The position numbers and the translations under genes are program-made. From assembly GCA_030637945.1 (NCBI GenBank), contig DAOWFN010000209.1:1-17413 (forward strand): a DNA stretch of 17,413 nt, in the 5' to 3' direction. Below are positions 6,799-14,202 of the stretch, one piece after another. Below the pieces are notes generated by a model. It searched no databases. It saw only the letters and a list, made by a program, of their open reading frames with translations, and had not been told where the DNA came from. The stretch is from Gammaproteobacteria bacterium. Lineage in GTDB: Bacteria; Pseudomonadota; Gammaproteobacteria; SZUA-229. Numbering within the stretch: the first letter of the stretch is position 1; every line of letters starts with the position of its first letter.

Positions 6799-8085
6799 TT
6801 AGCCCTCCGCCTGTGCAACTTTATTAACAACCTGAATGGCTCTTAATGCAGATGCTGTTGCACTTTGTACTGCACGGTTAACGTCCAGCGCATCAGATGA
6901 ACAACCCGCAGCAAATACGCCGCCGTTAGCTTCGTCCTGTTCGATGAAACCTTCGTCGTTCACTTTAATTTCGATTGGGAATGTGTCCTTATCAACACTT
7001 GGCTCCATACCGATAGCCAGGACCACCAGGTCATGCTCATTGGCATAACGGTCATAACCTTCAGTGTTCACACCATTCAGTACAGGGTTACCATTCTCTT
7101 TATTCTCAACGATGTTTGCTACTTTCGACTTGATGAAAGTAACGTTCTTGTCGTCTTGAACTTTTTGATAGAAATTATCAAAACGGTCAATGGCACGGAT
7201 ATCGATGTAGTAGATAGATACATCAGCATCATCTGCGTACTTCTCAGAAACATAGGTTGATTGCTTCAATGAAGCCATGCAACAGATACGTGAGCAATGT
7301 TTCAGGTGATTCACGTCACGTGAACCAGCACACTGAATGAAGGCAACGTTCTTTGCTTCTTTACCGTCAGATGGACGAACCAGTTTGCCGCCTGTCGGGC
7401 CTTTAGGGTCCATCAAACGTTCAAATTCAACGCTAGTGATAACGTTATCGATACGGTCATAACCGTATGGCTGAATCTTAGCCGCATCATATGGACGCCA
7501 GCCTGTTGCCCAGATAACGGCACCGGCTTTCAGCTCGAGGGTCTCTTCCTGCATATCCAGATCGATGGCATCGAACTTACATGCATCTTTAGCTTTCTGC
7601 GCATCATCAGTACCGATCATGCCTGGCTCTAAAACATAACGCCTTGGCATTGCCATGTCGTGCGCAAGATAAGCGCCTTTATGCTTATCCATGTTGTAGT
7701 TATGCTCGTTATCAAATTCAGACTCAACTGCATCGGCACAAGCGCCACAAGCAGTACAGTTTGCATTCACATAACGCGGGCTTATCTTCACAGATGCTGT
7801 GTAGTTGCCTGCCTCACCTTGAAGGTCAGTGACTTCCGCCATGGTCAGAACAGTGATGTTCTTGTTCGCCTGCATACGGCGCTGATTGATTTCCAGACCA
7901 CAGGTCGGGAAGCAAAGCTTGGGGAAGTATTTATATAATTTGGTTACTCGACCACCAACAGAGGGGGTCTTTTCAATAACAATAACCTGCTTGCCGACTT
8001 CTGCAGCTTCTAAAGCAGCTGTCATGCCGCTAATGCCACCGCCAACAACCAGTATCGTCTGATTCGTTGCAACTATGTCCGACAT
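6799..8085 (-). CDS. qmoA: QmoA-like HdrA-family flavoprotein
   Basis: This 428-residue protein is a short HdrA homologue with an N-terminal FAD site, VVGGGISGM (13-21), and the HdrA cluster cysteines Cys252, Cys264 and Cys268-Cys269. A cysteine cluster at Cys110, Cys113 and Cys116 plus Cys169, and a pair at Cys58/Cys62, fit the pattern of QmoA. It lacks the ferredoxin and MvhD domains found in QmoB. It is the first gene of the operon; a strong GGAGG (plus-strand CCTCC, 8092-8096) lies six bases before the ATG. The family's role is electron transfer with APS reductase and menaquinone/ubiquinone via the partner subunits; the direction here is inferred from the presumed sulfur-oxidising host. 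aprBA is not adjacent, unlike in many genomes. Confidence 0.9.
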   Translation of the reverse strand: MSDIVATNQTILVVGGGISGMTAALEAAEVGKQVIVIEKTPSVGGRVTKLYKYFPKLCFPTCGLEINQRRMQANKNITVLTMAEVTDLQGEAGNYTASVKISPRYVNANCTACGACADAVESEFDNEHNYNMDKHKGAYLAHDMAMPRRYVLEPGMIGTDDAQKAKDACKFDAIDLDMQEETLELKAGAVIWATGWRPYDAAKIQPYGYDRIDNVITSVEFERLMDPKGPTGGKLVRPSDGKEAKNVAFIQCAGSRDVNHLKHCSRICCMASLKQSTYVSEKYADDADVSIYYIDIRAIDRFDNFYQKVQDDKNVTFIKSKVANIVENKENGNPVLNGVNTEGYDRYANEHDLVVLAIGMEPSVDKDTFPIEIKVNDEGFIEQDEANGGVFAAGCSSDALDVNRAVQSATASALRAIQVVNKVAQAEG

Positions 8086-8122
8086 CTTATTCCTCCGAAG
8101 GATTTGTGTCAGTTTGAAAATC

Positions 8123-8147
8123 CCATCTAAATCAAAGCTTTAGATGG
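8123..8147. promoter_or_regulatory. Hairpin in the qmoA 5' leader
   Basis: CCATCTAAA (8123-8131) and TTTAGATGG (8139-8147) form a perfect 9-bp inverted repeat with a 7-base loop, 38 bp upstream of the qmoA start. There is no T-run on the minus strand that would make it an attenuator. It could be an operator for a dimeric regulator or a 5' stabilising hairpin. The rest of the 248-bp gap between qmoA and ychJ is AT-rich and presumably holds divergent promoters. Confidence 0.45.
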
Positions 8148-8252
8148 ATAAATATTTTTTATAAGCGCGTTGAAAAACTAGCCCTTGCGCTCGGAGTGCG
8201 TATCATACATGTTTCATGTTATTTTCTCTATAAAACAGCTGAAAATCACACC

Positions 8253-8282
8253 TTGAATGTTGTATGTTCAGATAAATATTAT
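8253..8282 (+). promoter_or_regulatory. Possible sigma-70 promoter for ychJ
   Basis: TTGAAT at 8253-8258 is followed after 18 bases by TATTAT at 8277-8282, a fair match to the -35 and -10 consensus. It lies about 50 bp before the ychJ ATG. The region is AT-rich, so chance matches are likely. Confidence 0.3.
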
Positions 8283-8333
8283 TTATGAGCAATTATTATC
8301 ACTTATGCAGCAAACCCGTGTATAAAGACGGTA

Positions 8334-8756
8334 ATGAAAAACGACGATTCAAAGTCACAAAAATGCCCTTGTGACAGCGGGAAAAACTACAGCCTCTGCT
8401 GTAAGAGCTACATAGAAAAAATAATGGATGCGCCTACTGCCGAAGCTTTAATGCGTTCACGATACACGGCATTTGCACTGCAAAATGAGAGCTATTTACA
8501 CTACAGCTGGCACCCGGATACTTGCCCAAAGACTATTCATCTAAACAAAAACACTAAATGGCTGGGACTTAATATTATAAAAACAGTCGCAGGCAATGCA
8601 GATGATGACGAAGGACAGGTCGAATTCGTAGCACGTAATAAAATCAACGGAAAAGCCTCTCGATTGCACGAAAACAGCCGCTTTAAACGGATAAACAACC
8701 GCTGGACATATTTTGACGGCAAAATTAACAAAAAACAGGCTAATTCAAACGCTTGA
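8334..8756 (+). CDS. ychJ: YchJ family SEC-C motif protein
   Basis: This 140-residue protein is a UPF0225/YchJ family member. It has an N-terminal SEC-C zinc motif, CPCDSGKNYSLCC (Cys11, Cys13, Cys22, Cys23), then the diagnostic LMRSRYTAFA (39-48) and an NTF2-like domain with WLGL and FVARNK segments. E. coli YchJ has a second SEC-C motif at its C-terminus; here the chain ends in a Lys/Asn/Gln-rich tail without cysteines, so only one zinc site remains. The family's cellular function is not established; SEC-C motifs bind zinc and occur in proteins that contact ribosomes or SecB. The ATG lacks a strong Shine-Dalgarno sequence. It is divergent from qmoA, and slt follows 93 bp downstream on the same strand. 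Confidence 0.88.
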   Translation: MKNDDSKSQKCPCDSGKNYSLCCKSYIEKIMDAPTAEALMRSRYTAFALQNESYLHYSWHPDTCPKTIHLNKNTKWLGLNIIKTVAGNADDDEGQVEFVARNKINGKASRLHENSRFKRINNRWTYFDGKINKKQANSNA

Positions 8757-8849
8757 GCTAAACTTCTATTGAAACAAATGCAATACTATGTGCAACCTCG
8801 GTTCATCTAGTTTATCTAACGTCGATAATGTATAAATAACCTTACTGAT

Positions 8850-10907
8850 ATGAAAGAAACCCTCCTCTTACTAGCGTTTTCAGTCCTGCTGATAGTCTCT
8901 TCAAGCATTCTAAGTCAGCCCACGGATAAAATAAGTATCTCAGCAGTACAAAGTACACTGTTACTTGCAAAAGTTAATACCAGCGCAATCATCGAAAACA
9001 ATCGCACTCTCGCAGTACAAAATAATAAATTACCAGACGTTGCTGAAATAGAATATTTTTCTGAAGAGGAAGCTGCCCATCTACGGGAGCTGTTTGTAAA
9101 AGCTGAAACCGCCGTTAAAAAGAACGGTGATCTAAACTATTTCAGACTTTCTGAACAACTAAAAGAATATCCACTACTACCCTATCTTCAATACCAGTGG
9201 TTGAAAAAACATATTGATGAAGAAGAGCAGGTAAGCCAGTTCCTCGAACAAAACGAAACTTCACGCTACGCTAGAAAGTTAAAATATAAATGGTTATTTC
9301 ATCTTGCCAAACACAAAAAATGGCCATTATATCTGCAGCACTACAGCACCAGCAGTAACAAAGACTTAATCTGTTATTACCACCGCGCACAATTTAACAC
9401 CGGCAACAGACAAGCAGCACTGGACGGTGCTAAAAAGTTATGGGTCGTCGGTTATTCACAACCAAAAGTATGCGATCCATTATTTAGCCAGTTAAAAAAA
9501 TCCGATCTAATATCACAGGACATGATCTGGCAACGATTTGATGCCGCATTAAAAAATAATAAAGTCAGCCTCGCCATCTATGTGAAAAGCCTTTTACCAA
9601 CGGCTGATCAGAGCACTGCACAACTATGGTTAAACCTGCATCGTCGCCCTTCACGCCATATACAGCAATTGTTAACTCAGGAAAAAACAGCGCAGTCAGC
9701 CTTAATGTTCTCTCACGCGGTTAATCGCCTGGCAAATAAAAATCATACCGCGGCTATCAGAATATGGGACGCACATGAGCAGGATTTTGATGTAGAGATA
9801 AAACAGGCAAACAAACTGGAAAAACGCCTGGCATTAAAACTGGCATTAAAACAGGAAGCTGGTGCATACGAACGTTTAAGTCAGCTAGATTCACCAGATG
9901 AAAGCAGTAAAGCATGGCGAGTACGCGTCGCGCTAACAGAACAAAACTGGCCGAATGTCCAAAGCGCAATTGATGCTATGGATGAGACAGAAAAGAAAAA
10001 GGAAAAATGGCAGTACTGGTCAGCACGTGCTTATCTGGAAACAGACGATATCGAACAAGCCGAAAAAATACTTTCAGCGCTTTCCCAGAAACGAGATTTT
10101 TATGGCTACCTGGCTGCTGACAAAATCAACAGCATGTATCAGTTATCTGACAACCCTGTAGATGTCTCAGCAAAAAAAATCGACAGGCTGGAAAACAGCA
10201 AAGAGTACCGCGTCGCATACGAGCTGATGAAACTCGAAAGAACAGTTGAAGCCAAACTACAGTGGTGGCACGCCCTTCGTCAGTTAGACAAAGATGAGAT
10301 CATGACAGCGGCAAAATTAGCACAGCGATGGCAGTGGGATGAAATAGCCATTTTTACCATCGCCAAGATCAAACACTGGGATGATATTGATCTACGTTTC
10401 CCGCTCAGCTATTCCGATAAGATCCATGAGAACTCAGAACAACAAAAACTTAACCCTGCCATAGTGTTTGGGTTGGTCAGACGTGAAAGCGCCTTTAATG
10501 AAAAAGCACGTTCTCCTACAGGTGCACGCGGCCTCATGCAGATCATGCCAAAGACCGGAAAACAGATAGCCAGAGATTTCAATGAACGCTGGCGTGGCAG
10601 CAATAGCCTTTACAACCCCGAGAAAAATTTAAAATATGGTTCTTATTATTATCAAAAACTACTGAATAAATTTGATGGTAATTATGCACTGGCCCTCGCC
10701 GCCTACAATGCAGGGCCTCATCGTGTAAAAAAATGGTTGCCTAAAGATGAAACCATGCCTGCGGATATATGGATTGAAACGATTCCGTTTCACGAAACTC
10801 GTGACTATGTAACGACAGTATTAACCTATGCGCTAATCTATCAGCAACGCATGCAATCCACCGGCTTATCTATGGACGAGTTCACGCGAGACATACAACC
10901 GCTGTAA
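8850..10907 (+). CDS. slt: Soluble lytic murein transglycosylase
   Basis: This 685-residue protein is a Slt70-type lytic transglycosylase, which cleaves the MurNAc-GlcNAc bond of peptidoglycan in the periplasm and leaves 1,6-anhydro ends. Residues 1-22 form a signal peptide with a Leu/Val/Ile core. Residues about 65-510 make the alpha-helical superhelix (U and L domains), including repeats such as WQYWSARAYLE (387-397). The catalytic SLT domain is at about 525-665, with the active-site Glu546 in RRESAFN, then GARGLMQIMP (558-567) and ALAAYNAGPHRVKKW. The protein is slightly longer than E. coli Slt70 (645), mainly at the N-terminus, where about 40 low-complexity residues follow the signal peptide. 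The gene ends at a strong hairpin shared with the converging ygiM-like gene. Confidence 0.93.
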   Translation: MKETLLLLAFSVLLIVSSSILSQPTDKISISAVQSTLLLAKVNTSAIIENNRTLAVQNNKLPDVAEIEYFSEEEAAHLRELFVKAETAVKKNGDLNYFRLSEQLKEYPLLPYLQYQWLKKHIDEEEQVSQFLEQNETSRYARKLKYKWLFHLAKHKKWPLYLQHYSTSSNKDLICYYHRAQFNTGNRQAALDGAKKLWVVGYSQPKVCDPLFSQLKKSDLISQDMIWQRFDAALKNNKVSLAIYVKSLLPTADQSTAQLWLNLHRRPSRHIQQLLTQEKTAQSALMFSHAVNRLANKNHTAAIRIWDAHEQDFDVEIKQANKLEKRLALKLALKQEAGAYERLSQLDSPDESSKAWRVRVALTEQNWPNVQSAIDAMDETEKKKEKWQYWSARAYLETDDIEQAEKILSALSQKRDFYGYLAADKINSMYQLSDNPVDVSAKKIDRLENSKEYRVAYELMKLERTVEAKLQWWHALRQLDKDEIMTAAKLAQRWQWDEIAIFTIAKIKHWDDIDLRFPLSYSDKIHENSEQQKLNPAIVFGLVRRESAFNEKARSPTGARGLMQIMPKTGKQIARDFNERWRGSNSLYNPEKNLKYGSYYYQKLLNKFDGNYALALAAYNAGPHRVKKWLPKDETMPADIWIETIPFHETRDYVTTVLTYALIYQQRMQSTGLSMDEFTRDIQPL

Positions 10908-10935
10908 ATACGCTACCAGGTTTGATTAAGCAGTG

Positions 10936-10984
10936 TTTTCAAATAAAAACGGCAGCCATTAAGGCTGCCGTTTTTATTTGAAAA
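10936..10984. terminator. Bidirectional terminator between slt and the ygiM-like gene
   Basis: Two perfect 22-bp arms (10936-10957 and 10963-10984) enclose the loop ATTAA. The GC-rich core GGCAGCC/GGCTGCC is flanked by A-rich sequence on one side and T-rich on the other, giving a U-run in both directions. It serves slt on the plus strand and the SH3 gene on the minus strand. Confidence 0.93.
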
Positions 10985-11006
10985 CTATGAATTACTAAGT
11001 ACCCGC

Positions 11007-11714
11007 TTAAAAACTATCACCCCAGCTATCACGCTTACGACGCCAGTTTATGCGGGTAAGGATAATACCGAACAGCAAACTACCAATCGACACGGCGCCG
11101 CCGATGACAAACCATTCCTGCATGACGTTACTGCGCAACTGTTGATTGTCTTTATCTAGCATCGCCTCATTAGCATGTGCCTTTTGTAACTCTTTCTTCA
11201 GTTGCTTATTCTTTTTCGATAAGGCCACCGGGTTAGCTGCCGTGATTTTTAGATCGTCCAGTGAATTGCTCAAGTTGGTGCGCTCGTTTTGCAGCGTTCC
11301 TTTCTCCTTTTTTAAAAGTCTGATTTCCGTTTTTAATTCGGCAACCTTGCTTTTTAGATCTTTTATCTGTTGCCCGGACTTTGCAAATTTTTTATTAGCA
11401 GCCGCTAAACGGTCCCTTCCACTGGGGATAGGCATTATATCTTTCGTTAAAATCCACCCGGATTTACCGCCAGCTTCAACTTTGGTGAAGTCGCCATCGG
11501 TATCTACTACAGTCAGTGATGTACCGCTACTGAGGAACTTGATAATACGATGTCCATTAGACGCACCTGAACGTAATGGAACTTTCAGCTGATCACTAAC
11601 ATAACCGGTTTTTGCATGGACTGGAGAACTCATTAACAACAACATGACGAGTGCCGATAACATCAGTAAATGAATGGACTGGGATTTGCTGTAAAACACT
11701 TTATTTTTAACCAC
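11007..11714 (-). CDS. ygiM: YgiM-like SH3 domain protein with coiled coil and C-terminal membrane anchor
   Basis: The GTG at 11712-11714 is the preferred start: AGGTG (plus-strand CACCT, 11723-11727) lies eight bases upstream and the product begins with a normal signal peptide. The frame is open to an ATG at 11813 and has a Met at 11663 as alternatives. From the GTG, the 235-residue product has a signal peptide cleaved near VHA34/K35, a bacterial SH3 domain at about 37-95 (containing YVSDQL and WILTKDI), a Lys/Glu/Leu-rich coiled coil at about 102-197, a transmembrane helix at about 201-220 and a short basic cytoplasmic tail. This order is diagnostic of the TIGR04211 (YgiM) family, whose exact function is unknown; a cell-envelope role is likely. 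E. coli YgiM is 206 residues. Confidence 0.85.
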   Translation of the reverse strand: MVKNKVFYSKSQSIHLLMLSALVMLLLMSSPVHAKTGYVSDQLKVPLRSGASNGHRIIKFLSSGTSLTVVDTDGDFTKVEAGGKSGWILTKDIMPIPSGRDRLAAANKKFAKSGQQIKDLKSKVAELKTEIRLLKKEKGTLQNERTNLSNSLDDLKITAANPVALSKKNKQLKKELQKAHANEAMLDKDNQQLRSNVMQEWFVIGGAVSIGSLLFGIILTRINWRRKRDSWGDSF

Positions 11715-11722
11715 TTTAAAGA

Positions 11723-11727
11723 CACCT
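11723..11727 (-). promoter_or_regulatory. Shine-Dalgarno sequence fixing the GTG start of the ygiM-like gene
   Basis: AGGTG on the minus strand lies eight bases before the GTG at 11714. No comparable site precedes the upstream ATG at 11813. Confidence 0.55.
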
Positions 11728-11782
11728 AAATCAATAAAAATAACCTTACTACATAGCAAAGCACGTAAAGAACGACATATTA

Positions 11783-11806
11783 TGACGAAATCGATCCATT
11801 TCGTCA
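11783..11806. promoter_or_regulatory. Inverted repeat between the cytochrome-like gene and the ygiM-like gene
   Basis: TGACGAAAT (11783-11791) and ATTTCGTCA (11798-11806) form a perfect 9-bp stem with a 6-base loop. It lacks a T-run, so it is a weak terminator candidate for cysG-cytochrome transcripts; it could equally be an operator upstream of the ygiM-like gene. Confidence 0.45.
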
Positions 11807-11857
11807 CTACCAATTAAAAACTTAAGATCGAGAAAACTAAAAAACGCTGATAATACG

Positions 11858-12307
11858 CTATTTTGAGGCTTTATTAAAAACCTGATAATCTTGATTTCCC
11901 CAGGCATTACGTTCAAAAATTGCTACATTTGTAATTTCTTCAACCGTTAATGCTTGCGAGAATGCCGGCATCTGGTTCCTTCCATTTTTTATTAATGCGA
12001 CATGGTGATTAATATCACCCTTTGTGATCACACTATTAATCAATGCAGGCGCACCAATCGTTGCGTTCCCTTCACCACCTTTGCCGCGGCAGGCAGCACA
12101 ATTTAGCTTATAGATAGCCCTGCCATTCTCAAGAAGCTTTAATTCACTCTTGCTCCAGTTCTTATCAACTGTATTCCATAACATTTCAGCTTTTGTTAGA
12201 TCAAACACATTTGCTTCTCCTGACGCAAAATCATCTGACGAAGAACAGGAATAAAGAAAATTCGATACAAATAACAACATGAACAGCTTTTCCAGAAACT
12301 GATTCAT
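11858..12307 (-). CDS. Cytochrome c-like lipoprotein with a CxxCR haem motif
   Basis: This 149-residue protein has a lipobox, LYSC, ending at Cys21, so it should be an outer- or inner-membrane-tethered periplasmic lipoprotein. Residues about 60-140 match a class I cytochrome c domain like the one at the C-terminus of some cytochrome oxidase subunit II proteins: NCAAC (Cys70, Cys73), GAPAL (86-90), the sixth-ligand candidate Met113 in QMPAF, EEITNV and FERNAWGN (131-138). The expected CxxCH is CAACR: the proximal haem ligand His is Arg74, encoded by CGC at 12086-12088. One transition would restore CAC. The domain may therefore be a non-canonical haem protein, a haem-free relic, or the product of a base-call error. 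It starts 15 bp after cysG and is probably co-transcribed with it. Confidence 0.82.
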   Translation of the reverse strand: MNQFLEKLFMLLFVSNFLYSCSSSDDFASGEANVFDLTKAEMLWNTVDKNWSKSELKLLENGRAIYKLNCAACRGKGGEGNATIGAPALINSVITKGDINHHVALIKNGRNQMPAFSQALTVEEITNVAIFERNAWGNQDYQVFNKASK

Positions 12308-12322
12308 ATTATTACTGCGCCA

Positions 12323-13750
12323 TTAATCTTTATAGGCAAAGACACCATCAACATCATCCGCATGATGCTCTTCTACCCACTTGAGCTTATCGTGCAGGGT
12401 GACAACCTCGCCTACGATGATCAACGTCGGTGGTTTGATGTCTTCATTTTTAATGACATCGAGCAAGGTATCTAATGTAGCGATGAGCACACGCTGTTGC
12501 GGCGTTGTTCCCTGCTCAACTAAAGCCACAGGCGTCGAGGCCGGCAAACCGTGTGCCACCATTTCTTTACACAATGTTGGTGCGCCGTGTAAACCCATAT
12601 AAAACACGACTGTTTGATTCGGATGCGCCAGCGCTTTCCAGTTGAGATCTACCGAGCCGTCTTTCAGGTGACCGGTAACAAAGACGCACGACTGCGCATA
12701 ATCACGATGCGTTAATGGAATACCTGCATAAGAAGAGCAGCCGCTTGCAGCAGTAATGCCGGGCACGACCTGAAAAGCGATACCTTGCTGGGCGAGCAAT
12801 TCGATCTCTTCGCCACCACGACCAAAGATAAACGGATCACCGCCTTTTAAACGCAAAACACGTTTACCTTCTTTAGCCAGGCGCACTAGCAACTGGTTAA
12901 TATTTTCCTGTTGCATGGTGTGTTTATCGCGCTCTTTGCCGACATAAACAATCTCTGCATCACGTCGCACCATCTCCATAATCGATGGTGATACCAGCCG
13001 GTCATATACCACCACGTCTGCCTGCTGCATCAGACGTAATGCGCGAAACGTTAATAAGTCCGGATCACCGGGACCCGCACCGACCAGAAACACTTCACCC
13101 GGCATCTCGGGTTTTTCTGCCTGTGCAACTATCGCCTTATCCAGTACCTGTTTAGCTTCATCCTCGTGACCGGTAAATACCAGCTCAGCAACCTTACCTT
13201 CGAGGATAGATTCCCAGAAACCACGACGTGACTCAACATTGGGAAACGCTTTTTTTACTTTATCGCGAAAGCCTTCGACCAGACTTGCCAGTCGACCATA
13301 CGCAGCGGGAATACTGCCCTCTAGCTTGGTACGTATTAAACGTGCCAGCACGGGTGATGAGCCACCGGTAGACACTGCAATAACAACAGGGGAACGATCG
13401 ATGATTGATGGCATAATAAAACTGCATAGATCAGGATTATCGACCACATTAACGGGCAAGCGTAAGGTATGAGCCAGTTCAGACACACGCTGATTTACCG
13501 GACGTTGATCTGTCGCCGCGATGACTACCACGCATTCTTCCAGGTCAGCATCTTCAAATTCACGTGGCTGATGCTGTATTAAATTGTCTTGCTTCAGCGT
13601 CTGCAGTTCTTCACAAAGCTCCGGGGAAACCACGGTAACATCTGCCTGCGCTTTTCGCAGCAGCGCCACTTTGCGCGCCGCAATAGGACCACCACCAACA
13701 ACCAGACAAGGCCGGTGTTTAATCTGAATAAATATTGGCAGGTATTCCAT
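12323..13750 (-). CDS. cysG: Sirohaem synthase, trifunctional (SUMT/precorrin-2 dehydrogenase/ferrochelatase)
   Basis: This 475-residue protein converts uroporphyrinogen III to sirohaem in the cytoplasm. The N-terminal CysG-B half (1-210) has the NAD-binding VVGGGPIAARK (17-27), the catalytic Asp104 in NVVD and SFIMPSIIDRSPVVIAVSTGG (110-130). Thr128 occupies the position of the phosphorylated Ser128 of the Salmonella enzyme. The C-terminal CysG-A half (about 218-460) is the SAM-dependent methyltransferase, with VGAGPGDPDLLT (223-234), LKGGDPFIFGRGGEE (301-315), PGITAASGCSSYAGIPLTHR and FYMGL. The length is close to the E. coli protein (457), with a short acidic C-terminal extension. Sirohaem serves assimilatory sulfite or nitrite reductase and, in many sulfur oxidisers, reverse DsrAB. 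The downstream cytochrome-like gene is only 15 bp away. Confidence 0.96.
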   Translation of the reverse strand: MEYLPIFIQIKHRPCLVVGGGPIAARKVALLRKAQADVTVVSPELCEELQTLKQDNLIQHQPREFEDADLEECVVVIAATDQRPVNQRVSELAHTLRLPVNVVDNPDLCSFIMPSIIDRSPVVIAVSTGGSSPVLARLIRTKLEGSIPAAYGRLASLVEGFRDKVKKAFPNVESRRGFWESILEGKVAELVFTGHEDEAKQVLDKAIVAQAEKPEMPGEVFLVGAGPGDPDLLTFRALRLMQQADVVVYDRLVSPSIMEMVRRDAEIVYVGKERDKHTMQQENINQLLVRLAKEGKRVLRLKGGDPFIFGRGGEEIELLAQQGIAFQVVPGITAASGCSSYAGIPLTHRDYAQSCVFVTGHLKDGSVDLNWKALAHPNQTVVFYMGLHGAPTLCKEMVAHGLPASTPVALVEQGTTPQQRVLIATLDTLLDVIKNEDIKPPTLIIVGEVVTLHDKLKWVEEHHADDVDGVFAYKD

Positions 13751-13801
13751 GGCAGTCAGTCTTTAAGTTTGTGAGGCAAGGTTGTTTATTCTTGCAGAGG
13801 C

Positions 13802-13935
13802 ATCGCGGAACAAGATTATTCAGCATATCCCTATGCTTCACCCTTTCAGGGCTTACGTGAAAAATTATTCCCGATAATTTTTTCCGCTCCTACGGTGAGC
13901 TGTTTTTTTGTAGGAGCGGAATCTTGTTCCGCGAT
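13802..13935. repeat. Compound REP / MITE-like element with 16-bp terminal inverted repeats
   Basis: ATCGCGGAACAAGATT (13802-13817) and AATCTTGTTCCGCGAT (13920-13935) are perfect 16-bp inverted ends. Inside the right half lies a full GTAG-head REP (13910-13935) whose GTAGGAGCGGA pairs with TCCGCTCCTAC at 13883-13893. The left REP is split: about 65 bp, including a CCCT/AGGG hairpin at about 13841-13851, separates its tail from its head. The unit is thus an inverted REP pair with one arm expanded. It lies between cysG and grx and could fold into a large hairpin in either transcript. It has the same GTAG-head core as the REPs near 2269-2925 but a different stem sequence. Confidence 0.8.
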
Positions 13936-13939
13936 CTTT

Positions 13940-14200
13940 TTAAGAGTTTAACAGCTCGTCGAGTTTACCACTTTGATTTAATGCTGAAAGGTCATCAAAC
14001 CCCCCGACATGATAATCATCAATAAAAATTTGCGGGATTGTACGGCGTCCGGTAATTTCGATCATATGCTCAAACTGTGCAGGATCTTCATCAACTTTTA
14101 TCAATTCATATTCTGCTTTTTTGCTCTGGAAAAGACGCTCAGCTGCGGTGCAATACCCACAGAAACGACCACTGTATATTAAGATTTTCGGTTGCGACAC
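13940..14200 (-). CDS. grxC: Glutaredoxin, GrxC-like, with CGYC active site
   Basis: This 86-residue protein is a class I glutaredoxin, reducing disulfides with glutathione in the cytoplasm. The active site is Cys14-Gly-Tyr-Cys17, the cis-Pro loop is TIP (54-56), and the glutathione-binding GGFDD is at 66-70. Most Grx3-type proteins have CPYC; the Gly variant is less common. It starts with GTG (plus-strand CAC, 14198-14200), two bases after the TAG stop of the DUF302 gene, so the two are almost certainly translated from one message. The length is normal for Grx3 (about 83-90). Confidence 0.93.
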   Translation of the reverse strand: MSQPKILIYSGRFCGYCTAAERLFQSKKAEYELIKVDEDPAQFEHMIEITGRRTIPQIFIDDYHVGGFDDLSALNQSGKLDELLNS

Positions 14201-14202
14201 TA

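Noticed and set aside
2989..8085. The operon might be the sHdr (hdrC1B1A-hyp-C2B2) sulfur-oxidation system.
   Set aside because: There is a single HdrB and a single HdrC, no lipoate-binding protein gene, and the two HdrA-like proteins have QmoA and QmoB architectures.
11146..11592. A plus-strand frame of 148 codons opposite the ygiM-like gene.
   Set aside because: Its Phe/Ser/Leu-rich composition is the reverse complement of the Lys/Glu-rich coiled coil; it is a shadow.
11715..11813. The longer start of the ygiM-like frame (268 residues).
   Set aside because: The extra 33 residues would put a long non-signal stretch before the signal peptide; the GTG at 11714 has an AGGTG site and gives a normal signal sequence.
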